DNA of 64,000 nt, from assembly GCA_944472135.2 (NCBI GenBank), contig OX235270.1:141499632-141563631 (forward strand), in the 5' to 3' direction. The notes beneath the pieces were generated by a model that worked only from the letters and a program-made list of their open reading frames with translations, was not told where the DNA came from and searched no databases. Source of the DNA: Trichobilharzia regenti (lineage: Eukaryota > Platyhelminthes > Trematoda > Strigeidida > Schistosomatidae). Of the stretch, positions 44,955-54,145 are shown piece after piece (position 1 is the stretch's first letter; the number at the start of each line of letters is the position of its first letter). The position numbers and the translations under genes are program-made.

Positions 44955-45180
44955 CCTTCACATTTCCAATGGAACATAGGGCTTTAAGCTAGAGGCTTGA
45001 AGTTTTTGTAGTAGTGTTTACTTTTTACAGGATGGGGTTTCTAGCCTCATAGCCAACCTTTCCTCTTTATCAGCTTTATTTCTGGCCTGGTGAGGTGAAG
45101 GAGTGCGTCAGTGGCCGCTGATCGAACCCCGGACCATGTGCATGGTAGGCGAGCGTCCTAACCGCTGTGCCACCGACGCA
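44955..45180 (-). mobile_element. SINE-C1
   Basis: A reversed copy with tail TTCCAATGGAACATAGGGCT, body CCAACCTTTCCTCTTTATCA and a complete tRNA head (TGGCACAGCGGTTAGGACGC when read on the - strand, box B with GATCAGCG change). Confidence 0.88.
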
Positions 45181-45534
45181 CGACCTGGGCACAGTGGCAT
45201 TATTTTTAATTTCATATTCATTTTTGGCTGGATTTATCGCTGTCTCACAGACACAGGAGGATCATAACACCAGGAAGAAGGAATCTGAATCACCGGTAGT
45301 CTTATTATGGAAAGAGCGAACCGCTGAAACACAGCAAAATCTAGATCAGTTGACCCTTATAAGATCAGAAACCTAGAAATTAGGTCAACTACAGCACTAC
45401 ATGCAATTACGCACAACCACAATAAAATGGGATAAGATGACAGTTCTAAAATACAATATAGCGGTTCGTTAACACCATGCTCGCCAGCCACGCACCTGAT
45501 CTTGCTTCAATTTTCGACTCCCGACTCACATAAA

Positions 45535-45600
45535 TTCGAAGACTTACAGGCCAGAACCAACAGGTTGACAGAAGAAGCAGCAGCGACAGGACTCCATATG
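45535..45600 (+). mobile_element. RTE-B short internal fragment
   Basis: It encodes KFEDLQARTNRLTEEAAATG, equivalent to HKIEDLQAKTDKLVEEA of the 24-kb copy just after the catalytic motif. Confidence 0.6.
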
Positions 45601-45980
45601 CTGGTTTACGCCTGTAATTCAGCTATTTGGAGGCCAGGGTGTGGAATTTCACGGGACCGAGTGTTATGGCATTTGGGTGCTCATATTGACCGAGCGTTCA
45701 CGCTAAAAACGTGCCGATATAAATGACTTGTCGGAGGGCGGGTTGTCCAGGTCGACTAAGGAGGGGCGGACCGGGGTGCGTGGTGCTGTGGTGGGATGTC
45801 GCCTATGAATGTGACAGCTTTTCCCCATACATCAGCCGAAAACACAGGCTGGTAAACCTACGTCGTAAAAGCAACATAACCGTCCCTGAAACCTCTAAGC
45901 TTGACGCTCTTTATTTCATTCTGAATGCAAGTTTAATGGGGAAAAAGTCTGCCTCATATTTTATTTCGCCGTATATATAA
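45601..45980. other. GC-rich stretch, unclassified
   Basis: 45640-45830 is GC-rich, with CG-containing blocks unlike its surroundings. Two short frames (45502-45726 and 45723-45980) abut but show no motif. Confidence 0.35.
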
Positions 45981-46119
45981 CTTTATGGTCTCAATTGTGC
46001 GGAATTTTCAATCCCTGCTTATGTCTTTATGCACTCGTTTCAGTTAAGCATCAGTTATTGTTTTTCCGGCCATTTATTTATTCTGTCCTTCTCAACACTA
46101 GCCGTGACGTGATCAATTT

Positions 46120-46215
46120 GCCTAGCATCCACCTGAATGAGGCGTCGACACCAGTCCTGAAAATGTAACTAAGGCTACAAAGGCTGTCTCCAATATGAAA
46201 TGAGATAAAGCAGTT
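46120..46215 (+). mobile_element. RTE-A linker fragment
   Basis: It aligns with 41255-41350 of the young copy (CCTAGCATCCACCTGAATG against the L-P-D-I region, then AAGGCTACAAAGGCTGTCTC and ATGAAATGAGATAAAGCAG). Confidence 0.6.
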
Positions 46216-46640
46216 CATGGATTGATTTCACGTTTTGGTTTGATCCAACCCTAACCCTTCTACAACCTAATCCTATGTCAGCTAATATTGCTCAACGAGG
46301 AAGACACTAAATCGTCATTCGCAACACATGCCCTAACCATCTGAATCGATGTACTATACTTGTCTGACGGTTTTAGTGGGCAATGCCTTTTCTATGCTCA
46401 GCGGTTAAGCTAGAGGCTTCAATCTATGCACCTTCATCAACTGATCGATTAATTTTTTCTTCTCACCAAATAGTCTACACCTAAGCTGAATATCACCAAT
46501 CGTGTTATACCAATTTAAGACGGTCGGTAGAAAGGAAACACTCTGTGGTCAAAGACAGTCAGCCTCTTCACGTCTTTCATTTTCAACGGCAACGTCTCAC
46601 AGCCGTAAAGTAGGAGACAACAAACTACTATATAGACCAA
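46216..46640 (-). mobile_element. RTE-A C-terminal fragment, inverted
   Basis: The - strand carries decayed coding for the [13 protein letters not shown], [13 protein letters not shown] and ETLPLK-x-KDV blocks of RTE-A. It meets the preceding fragment in opposite orientation. Confidence 0.65.
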
Positions 46641-46649
46641 ATCAACATT

Positions 46650-47480
46650 CAAGGATTTCATGCTATGATATCAAGTTTGGATCTGTCAACCCTCTTATTG
46701 TTTACCAGCCTAGTTGTATGTCAGCTAACGTTGATCTATAAGAAAGATAACTGGGTATTATTATCGGTTCTCACAAGAAAAGTATAGCATTTAGTCTGTT
46801 TCATGAGAAACTTGCCTGTTTCAGGTAATGCAGCGTAAAATAAATTAAGCATGAACGAGTGGCAAGAAGCGAGGTAAATTCAGCGCTTCCCGTCGATTGT
46901 CTCTAACATTAGCTTAGGTAGCTATGAAGAGTCTCTTGTACTAACGTTATTTTCTAGAAGACAATGAAAGCTTCTCAACTAAGCTGCGCAGCTCAGAGAA
47001 CCTAACAATATCAAAAACTTATAAAATTATATCAATACCAACACTAGAGATTGTACATATGACACTTGTTACAACGCCGTGACCAACCACTTGACGTATT
47101 ACATACCTATGATTTTTCTTTCTATCTCTGCAGCACTGAATGAGATATGTGTTTGAATCACTCAGTGGGATAAGTTCTTTTACAGATACTCCCTGCTATC
47201 TGCCAGTGAGCAGGGTTCCCTGTCGATCGCCTTTGGTCATCTAATATGTATCGAAAAGTGTAGAAAATATAAAACCTGGAAATTTTTGGCGCATATTTCT
47301 AATCAAAATTTAATTTTAATAAGAAGTGTTGAAGTTGGCGGGTGGAAATCAACACAATACGTTTCATAAAACAAAACTCCTATTCAGATTTGTCGGTTTG
47401 AGTGGGGATTCAGACAAATTACTGGGAAGATTTCGTCATGAAACGACATCAATTAGAGAGTCATTGAGAACGAAATAGCA
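46650..47480. other. no recognised feature
   Basis: No gene, tRNA box or known family seen. Confidence 0.5.
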
Positions 47481-47484
47481 ATGG

Positions 47485-47715
47485 GTTGCTGTTTCGTCGA
47501 AAGTTAGAATGCACAAATCACTGAATTCCACTTATGTGGCCAAATGATCGACAAGCTAGTCCCTTAACCTAGAGTTTTTGGGTTGTATCTTAGAGGAATT
47601 CATTAGACAAAGCAAATGTCCAGTAGCGCTTCACGGTTTTCGACGATTCTCTATCTTTTATCGCTTTGTGATTTATTCTACAATGAACTTAATTTTAATC
47701 CCTATGAAAACCGAA
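47485..47715 (+). mobile_element. HHR-SINE, degraded
   Basis: TTTTGGGTTGTATCTTAGAG then AATGTCCAGTAGCGCTTCAC, GGTTTTCGACGATTCTCTA and a TTTGTGATTTATTCTACA tail fit the family order. No intact hammerhead motifs remain. Confidence 0.5.
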
Positions 47716-48224
47716 ATTCGAGTATTCGAATAAGTTATTGACTGTGGAGGTGCGGTTGATCGACATAAACAGTCGACTTTCAATCAGTAATGGGTCGCGG
47801 ATTCGACTCATATCCCCACTTATATCAGTCTAGACAACTGGGTAACATCCACGAAACCCCGAGGTTCACACTCGGACCTCACAGAGGTGTAAAGGAGATT
47901 TCAATTTTAACACTGGGAGAAAAATTCTGAAATATATATACAAAGATTTCTTTATTGATCATGTATAAATTCATTACTACTAGTTCTACGACTTCAAATA
48001 ACATTAGTATTTTTCATTCATCACGTTTTAACAAACCGATATGCTAGAGTCTGAAAGTAATATTACTAGGGATCTAGCTTACTGCTTTCAGTAATTGCAT
48101 TATTAGATTTAAATTCCACTCTGTCTACTTTAATCTGGGGAATCAGGTAAATATTATCAGCCCTGATGCAAACACATTGGCACGTTCAAAAAATGTGGCT
48201 CACAAACTGTAATATGAAACATCT

Positions 48225-48385
48225 TCCGATTACCTCCAACCATCTAATATCATCAAATCAATGTGCACCGTGATGGCGAGCTACCTAGAATGGTGGCCGC
48301 ATTACAACCTAACTGATTGGATTGAGTCTGCACCAAAGAAAGGACCAGACACGTCACACTAGTTACTAGTGTCAAATCAAAACAT
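48225..48385 (+). mobile_element. SINE-D 3' part
   Basis: GATTACCTCCAACCATCTAA through GTTACTAGTGTCAAATCAAA matches 40330-40490 closely. Confidence 0.7.
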
Positions 48386-48582
48386 GAATTATCTTTTTTT
48401 TTTACCGCGAAATGATTTCAAAGAAAACAAAAAAAGTCTAACTCGAATTTACTCATTTGGTTTTTGTAGTTGCCGTAGTTAATAACGAATAAAGTTTACG
48501 ATGCGCGTTTCCCACATCCTATTTGAAGGTAGTAGGGAAAACTATAGACATCATAAAACATTATTAACTCGGATGCAATACC

Positions 48583-48585
<3 letters not shown>

Positions 48586-48637
<52 letters not shown>
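48586..48637. repeat. AT dinucleotide microsatellite
   Basis: About twenty-six AT units, the longest in the window, ending 14 bp before an HHR-SINE. Confidence 0.97.
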
Positions 48638-48638
<1 letters not shown>

Positions 48639-48650
48639 GTGCCGTAAATA

Positions 48651-49103
48651 GTAACTAACCCTTACAAACCAAACTATAGAAAATTAATCTGATGCTCGCT
48701 AGTGACTTGTTGCAGGATGGAGTTTCCTGGAGTTCTAGTGAGCAGTCGTGACCATTGAGGTCCAATTAGATGTCACGTGTGAGGATGGAAATCCCACCGA
48801 CGACAATGGTTGGGGTTGCGCTAAATCACGAATTGGTAGAAGTTAGAATTCATGCATGGGCTAGCCATTGAATCGGGTCGGGTCCCAGTGGTTGAATTGC
48901 ATACGAGTTAGCTTGCTATGTAACCAGGAGGCCCTGGGTTCGGATCCTACTGGGTGCATACTGCCGATGATTCCTAAACTATGATGTAACTGCAACTGTG
49001 CAGTACTCCCTGTGGCTGGTTTTCAATGGTTCTTTAACTGATATCAATCTATGATCAACTCGTAAAAACATAACTAACCCTTACAAACCAAACTATAAAA
49101 AAG
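48651..49103 (+). mobile_element. HHR-SINE with flanking direct repeat (greater than unit length)
   Basis: CTAACCCTTACAAACCAAAC is present at both ends (48656 and 49075, offset 419 bp). Between them lie the body, box A (TGGTTGAATTG, altered), box B GGTTCGGATCC and the hammerhead remnant GCATACTGCCGATGATTCCT (core CCGATGA) with GTGCAGTACTCC. GAAA and GTC are lost. The layout is one full unit plus the start of the next. Confidence 0.85.
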
Positions 49104-49990
49104 TAAATAGTAGAAATCAACTAATCACTTATCCATTATGTTCTACGCTTATTCAATATTAATATTTTATGTACAAAATTTCATATGAATGAATTGTTAG
49201 TTAGCCAGCCAGCCTGGTCAGCTAGTCAGTCACATATAAATATATTGTAAAAATAAAATTGTGAAGTTTCGAAAACATGTAATATTTAACAATCGGCTGA
49301 CTCATGAAGATGAGTAGATTAGAGTAGAAAGGAGAGAGAGAGAGTGGATTTCTGTCTTTTGGCGTTTTTTTCCTCTCCATGTGAATGAATGTTTTTCGAA
49401 TCTCTGAGTGGTTGTTGATGATGATGATGATGCTGGTGATAAGTGTAGACATACACAATGCGTAATATCAATCAATGAAACAGAACATTTATGTAACAGA
49501 AGTTGTTCAATACTTTTTTTGGCTTTGTTTTGTTTGGATGAGTATGTTTTAACCCTTTATTATGTATATATGTATAATAAAAAATATATTCTATTCAACA
49601 TAATCAAATAATAATAATGATAACAAAAATCAGCATCACAAACGTACAAACAGATGTCTATAGAGTGTGTCACAGGAAATAACGAGAATAACAAAGAAAT
49701 GCTGTTTTAGAAAATCAATCAATCAATAGCAGAACAGCACAACATTTAGAGGAAATTAAACAAAAAGAAAGAAAATCAAATTATTGTCAAGACAGTGTTA
49801 AATGAATCATTATCAGGTATTATATCAACGATTACGCTAAATTTCAATATGTTCAGTGCTCACATTGAACACATTGAATAGACATCTTGTATCACAATAT
49901 ACTTGGACATTGAATAATTATTTATTTCAGAAAAGGGTAATTGTTGTTACCTAATATATTTTAGGCATAATTTTTTACCATGATTATTAT
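49104..49990. other. repeat-poor region 3' of the 50-kb gene
   Basis: No transposon match seen. A GAT trinucleotide run lies at 49418-49433. A 78-codon - strand frame (49222-49458) has no motif. Confidence 0.45.
49921..49926 (-). terminator. polyadenylation signal AATAAA
   Basis: TTTATT on the + strand, i.e. AATAAA on the - strand, 67 bp past the stop codon of the secreted-protein gene. Spacing is typical for a short 3' UTR. Confidence 0.6.
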
Positions 49991-49992
49991 TA

Positions 49993-50508
49993 TTATGTTT
50001 TATTCGTTTGTTTCATTACTTCTTTAAACCATTTATATGATAGTCGAATGAAATAATTAAATCGTATTAACTGTGCACAACATGGTCCTGTCATATGTCC
50101 ACCACCCATCGGTCGCATTACTTCACGATTACAGCAAGATCTAACATACTGATATACTGTCGGTTTTAGGGGATAATTGTGTAAATCATTATTTGAAAAT
50201 GAGCGTGATGGTGGTAATAAGAATAATGGGTGTGAGGATTTTTCACGAATAAATTTACCTGGATTTACTTGGTGTAGTTCTTGTTCATCGTGTTGCCTCT
50301 GGTTTCCTTCCAGTAGTTGTGGGATATCATCACCAGTGCCTTCTGATGATAATAATTCATTTTGATACATAGGACTGCTGCTGACTAGTTGTTCTTCCTG
50401 TTGTTGAGTCTCACGAAATGCTGTCAATGATTGAATTATACTGGCTTGTTGATAGAAACAGAAAGTAATTAATAATATTGGATTCATAATGATGATATTT
50501 CTTTTCAT
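49993..50508 (-). CDS. putative secreted protein with two CC pairs, unknown family
   Basis: A 171-residue frame, longest in a repeat-poor region, with ATG at 50508 and TAA at 49995. Residues 1-28 (MKRNIIIMNPILLITFCFYQ...) form a basic-hydrophobic signal peptide; Met8 is an alternative start. Residues about 29-85 are Gln/Glu/Ser-rich and likely disordered. The C-terminal third contains VYQYVRSCCNREV, a Gly-rich GGGHMTGPCC and a basic, aromatic end (NYFIRLSYKWFKEVMKQ). The only mature cysteines are the two CC pairs, about 18 residues apart, suggesting a disulfide-linked loop. A TATA-like box lies 213 bp upstream and AATAAA 67 bp downstream, so it may be a complete single-exon gene. I do not recognise the family. 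It does not fit insulin or RFamide precursors. A pseudogene or a last exon is possible. Confidence 0.6.
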   Translation of the reverse strand: MKRNIIIMNPILLITFCFYQQASIIQSLTAFRETQQQEEQLVSSSPMYQNELLSSEGTGDDIPQLLEGNQRQHDEQELHQVNPGKFIREKSSHPLFLLPPSRSFSNNDLHNYPLKPTVYQYVRSCCNREVMRPMGGGHMTGPCCAQLIRFNYFIRLSYKWFKEVMKQTNKT

Positions 50509-50720
50509 AGTTTTAATATTACCGTTATTACTAGTAATTAATTACTCTTGTATAATTTCCTTGCTTTCAACAATAATGCGACTGACAATATTTTAGATAA
50601 CTAACTGCCCTCTTTCTCTATGGATGGTGTTGTTCTCCGTCCGAAGAAATCACAATGTATAGAGGAGATATCTGTGTATTTGCTTTTGATAGAGTAAATT
50701 AGTCAGCTGTTTTGGTAGTC

Positions 50721-50728
50721 TATATATA
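50721..50728 (-). promoter_or_regulatory. TATA-like box
   Basis: The - strand reads AGTATATATAGACT, about 213 bp before the start codon of the secreted-protein gene. It is a good TATA match, but AT-rich DNA produces such strings by chance. Confidence 0.35.
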
Positions 50729-50799
50729 CTTGAATTGGGGTGATTTATCTTCACGCCTATTGGTTAATCTGCATAGGTGTAGTAGGAGTGCAATCACAT

Positions 50800-51600
50800 G
50801 TCTAGGTATATAACAAACACCTTGAAGGTCATATAGAATTCTCAGATCTGATTGGTCAATTAACTGTAGTTTATCATTTTTGTAAGTATCTTCATATTTT
50901 GCTCAATATTCTTTTTTTTCATTATTTTTGATTAACAGTAATGTTTTACAGGGAAAAGTATTTTATTTTTAAAAAACATTTCAAATACTTTATACTAAAC
51001 TGTTTCCACCCATTATCCCCTGTATATACATACACTTTATGGCACTGTGGTAAAGAGTATACTTCCCCAATAACAGAATAACAATTTTTATTGGATATAA
51101 CTAACGCATATTGAATGAATAATGCGTTGTTACGCGATTGGCAATAAGCTTAAAGTAACTTACAACAGCAAAGCGAATAGCTTACAAACTGACCTTGAGA
51201 AGAAAAACCGATCAGATTTTTCTTCTGTCTTAACATGTACTCTATCCATAACTCCGTCCTCATTTTGCGTTTCAGTTAGGGTTAGGTGTGGGATTCACGT
51301 TAAGGAATAGATTTAGTATTAGGGTTACGATGATTCACTACTATTTATATTCATTAAGGCATGTCATTAGGCAATTCTGAGTGGTTGTCTAAGGCCATAT
51401 TTGGTAGGTTTAGAGAATCGTTAAAAACCAAGAAGCTCCACTGAACATCTGTTTCACCTTAGTTTCAAAGTCTTTAAAAGTCCACCCTCATGAACTCAGT
51501 CCTGGGAATCGAACCTATGTTCTTTAGTTTACTGAAGGAGAGAAACTGTAGACAATGCAACCACTCTGTTAAGATTCAGTGACCTGTGAACTTTAACTTC
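50800..51600. other. intergenic, one PLE-end fragment
   Basis: GGCACTGTGGTAAAGAGTAT at 51039-51058, followed by an AACAGAATAACAATTTT stretch, resembles the start of the PLE terminus. Otherwise nothing recognised. Confidence 0.4.
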
Positions 51601-51608
51601 TGTCATTT

Positions 51609-51612
<4 letters not shown>

Positions 51613-51642
<30 letters not shown>
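51613..51642. repeat. AT dinucleotide microsatellite
   Basis: Fifteen AT units, abutting a decayed HHR-SINE. Confidence 0.95.
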
Positions 51643-51644
<2 letters not shown>

Positions 51645-51645
<1 letters not shown>

Positions 51646-51960
51646 ATCGGTGGACATCCGCTTCAAACTGACACGCTGTACCTCACTAGTCTCACGACTT
51701 TTCGTTGGGTGATGGGAGCGTTGTATATATCACAAACCGACAAAAGTTAGAACTCATAGGCGGGCCATTGGATCCTATCACATTGACTCACCTCGTAACT
51801 TAAAGTGTGTTGGGTACTGTCTCTCTCTGATAGTGTGTGGCGTACGCCGCTACAGAGTTCCCAACTAAGATGAAGCACCTATTCAGTAAATATTCGTGAT
51901 TTTTTAAGGATTCTCTAACTGATGTCAATTCGTGATTTAAAAGGTTTAATCCGATCAAAT
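51645..51960 (+). mobile_element. HHR-SINE, degraded
   Basis: GACAAAAGTTAGAACTCATA and GGCGGGCCATTGGATCCTAT match the family body (GTAGAAGTTAGAATTCATG, GGGCTAGCCATTGAATCG). GTACGCCGCTACAGAGTTCC and TTCAGTAAATATTCGTGATT stand for the hammerhead segment. The tail is CTCTAACTGATGTCAATTCG. Confidence 0.65.
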
Positions 51961-52397
51961 TCCCGTAATCTGTGTGATTTCATTCCCATTTTTTAAGTGT
52001 TATGATTTTCATAATTGGAGGTAACTGATTCTTTTGATTATGTGTGATTGTCTAGAGTTGGTGATTGGTGATAATTGAGGGTCAACGGAAGATTTATTGA
52101 AATTCTAACCTTGTTAGCAGTTGGTGGCTAGCGGAACATCTAACTGGTATTTCGAAAGCCGTCATTCGATCGTACCAACGCTGTGATCCAAATTTCGCAT
52201 TTCACCACCTTCAGTCATATCTCTCTATTTCTTTATTTTAGTGATTTAGACCATCTTGGAAATATTTCTCTCCTATGATTAATTTATTACAAGCAACAAC
52301 TGTTAAAAATTGTGTGATCACTGTATAGTGAATTCTTAAATTTCTCTAAGTGTACTCATCAATTGTGCATCCTGTATGAATATGATTAGTATTCGTA

Positions 52398-53140
52398 ACT
52401 TGGGTTCCTAGCGGAGGAAAAGGGCTTCAGCTAGGGCGGTTACCATTTATTCTGTTCCCTGCAGTCATTTCTAGTTGGTCCCACAATACCCAATAAGCCT
52501 TCATTTCCTCATGACCTCTCGTATGTCACTTAGGGACGCTGAAGTCGTCGTTCCCTATTTGCGTTCCATCCGACGATTACCTACCAAGAACATAAAGTTA
52601 CTCATCGTATTTCAAATACATTTCTCTTTCTTTTTTTGGTTGATGGGTTAATGATTGGTTCGTTGCCATAGCTTCAAATTGTTTGTTTGCCCTTTCTGAC
52701 TGGTGGTCTAATAAGTGTGTCAAGTGGAAGGATCTGTTGATGAAAGTTTGCAGTACCGTGTTAGAAATATCGCTTATGATGCGCCGAGTCTCTGAACCAT
52801 GTAGAAGAATTGATTGACTTGACATCAGTATTTGCTGAAATTCGGATCTTGTTGCTTATGCCAAGTGCTGTAGACCTCCACATCGATTGTGATTGGCTTC
52901 ACCACCACCATCTGTATTTATCTAAATTTTTGTGGTTGATTGTGAATAATGTTTGTTATTTTTGGCCAGGCATTCTCTGTCTTTTCTCTTTTCCCCTGAA
53001 AATTACTGCCTTTGCTACCTCTTTTGCCAACGTTCTGGTTTTCACTTGTAAATACTAAAGATTTTACAGCATGAAGCATAAGTGATTCACAAAGTACAGA
53101 ACTTCTAGGATTTTCTCGTCGATCCAACGTGTATACACAT
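52398..53140 (-). mobile_element. RTE-B 3' portion, degraded
   Basis: TTCCTAGCGGAGGAAAAGGG opens the reversed tail. The - strand reads LLHGSETRRIISD at about 52805, the L-Y-G-S-E-T block, and the older KIEDL region lies near 53050. Diverged more than the 24-kb copy. Confidence 0.78.
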
Positions 53141-53164
53141 CTAATTGATAAATATTTATTCAAT

Positions 53165-53345
53165 TTCGATTGGTCGATTTCGTCACGAACCACCATTAGT
53201 TAGAGGGATCAATGAAAACCAGGGAGCACCGGTGGAATGCTGTCTCGTTCTTTCTTCGGACACCTCACTGTGGTCATCCATGACGCCAACAGGGACTGGG
53301 ACTTTTAGGTTATGAGGCCAGGCGTGTTAACCATTCAACCCCCTC
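53165..53345 (-). mobile_element. SINE-F copy
   Basis: GTCACGAACCACCATTAGTT, AACCAGGGAGCACCGGTGG and GGTTATGAGGCCAGGCGTGT then TTAACCATTCAACCCC match 26415-26590 in order. Confidence 0.45.
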
Positions 53346-53349
53346 CCCT

Positions 53350-54140
53350 GGATTTTAGTTTTTCAAACTCGTGGTAATACAGATCTGCTCTCAACAAAAC
53401 CTAACGGACTAAATTAAACTACTCAAAATCTCCACAATTCCCATTCCATACGGAACATATATGAATATATTGTGACAGAGAATAAGTTTCAATTTGTCTA
53501 ATCAATACGAAGTGAGTGATAATTTGCTAATATAATTAAGAAGAACAAAAAGTGATAATATTCATAAAAGTACATATTGATAATAAATAAAATGTGGTAC
53601 ACCATATACTATTATCACCAAGTTTGAATTTAGCTAAGGTCATCAAGTGGTGACGTTCACGTGTGTGTGTATGTTTAGTCGTAAATAATTCCATTCTTTT
53701 TTGAGATTGTTGATTCAGCTTTTTTGTCTGATTTTCTGCAGTTATTTTCATTTCCCCTTTATATTTGACTGAATTATTTGGTCACTGCTGACGTGTTAAC
53801 TGCCACCTAATGTACAACACTGTTTGAAGATATCTTTTGAGATGAGCAATAACTTTGCTTAGTTGGTTGGTTGGTTGGTGGTGATTTGCACTTAAACCAA
53901 GGATGTGACTTTCCTCCACTATATCTGATAGTTATAAGCCTGACATACCTGTCTCCTAGTGAGTGTTCCCACCTGAGATTCAAAACCTAGTAGCCATACT
54001 GTCAAATGTCAAAGGTGTATCGCCAGAGCCAATTTTTGTTCGTCTAATGAGCATCAGTTGTACTTAAATTCTGGAAGAGATTGTGATATTACATTTCGAT
54101 CTGACAGGCTGATTATTATTATTATTGGACAGAAATACTA
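53350..54140. other. no recognised gene
   Basis: A weak SINE-E-like block (GAGTGTTCCCACCTGAGATT) lies near 53960. Otherwise no feature. Confidence 0.4.
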
Positions 54141-54145
54141 ATTCC

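Noticed and set aside
49993..50508. Insulin-like or RFamide neuropeptide precursor
   Set aside because: No B/A-chain cysteine spacing, no RF-G-K/R amidation sites and few dibasic sites; only two CC pairs.
51270..51330. Telomere-like TTAGGG units
   Set aside because: Only isolated TTAGGGTTAGG and AGGGTTA strings, not an array; chance in such DNA.
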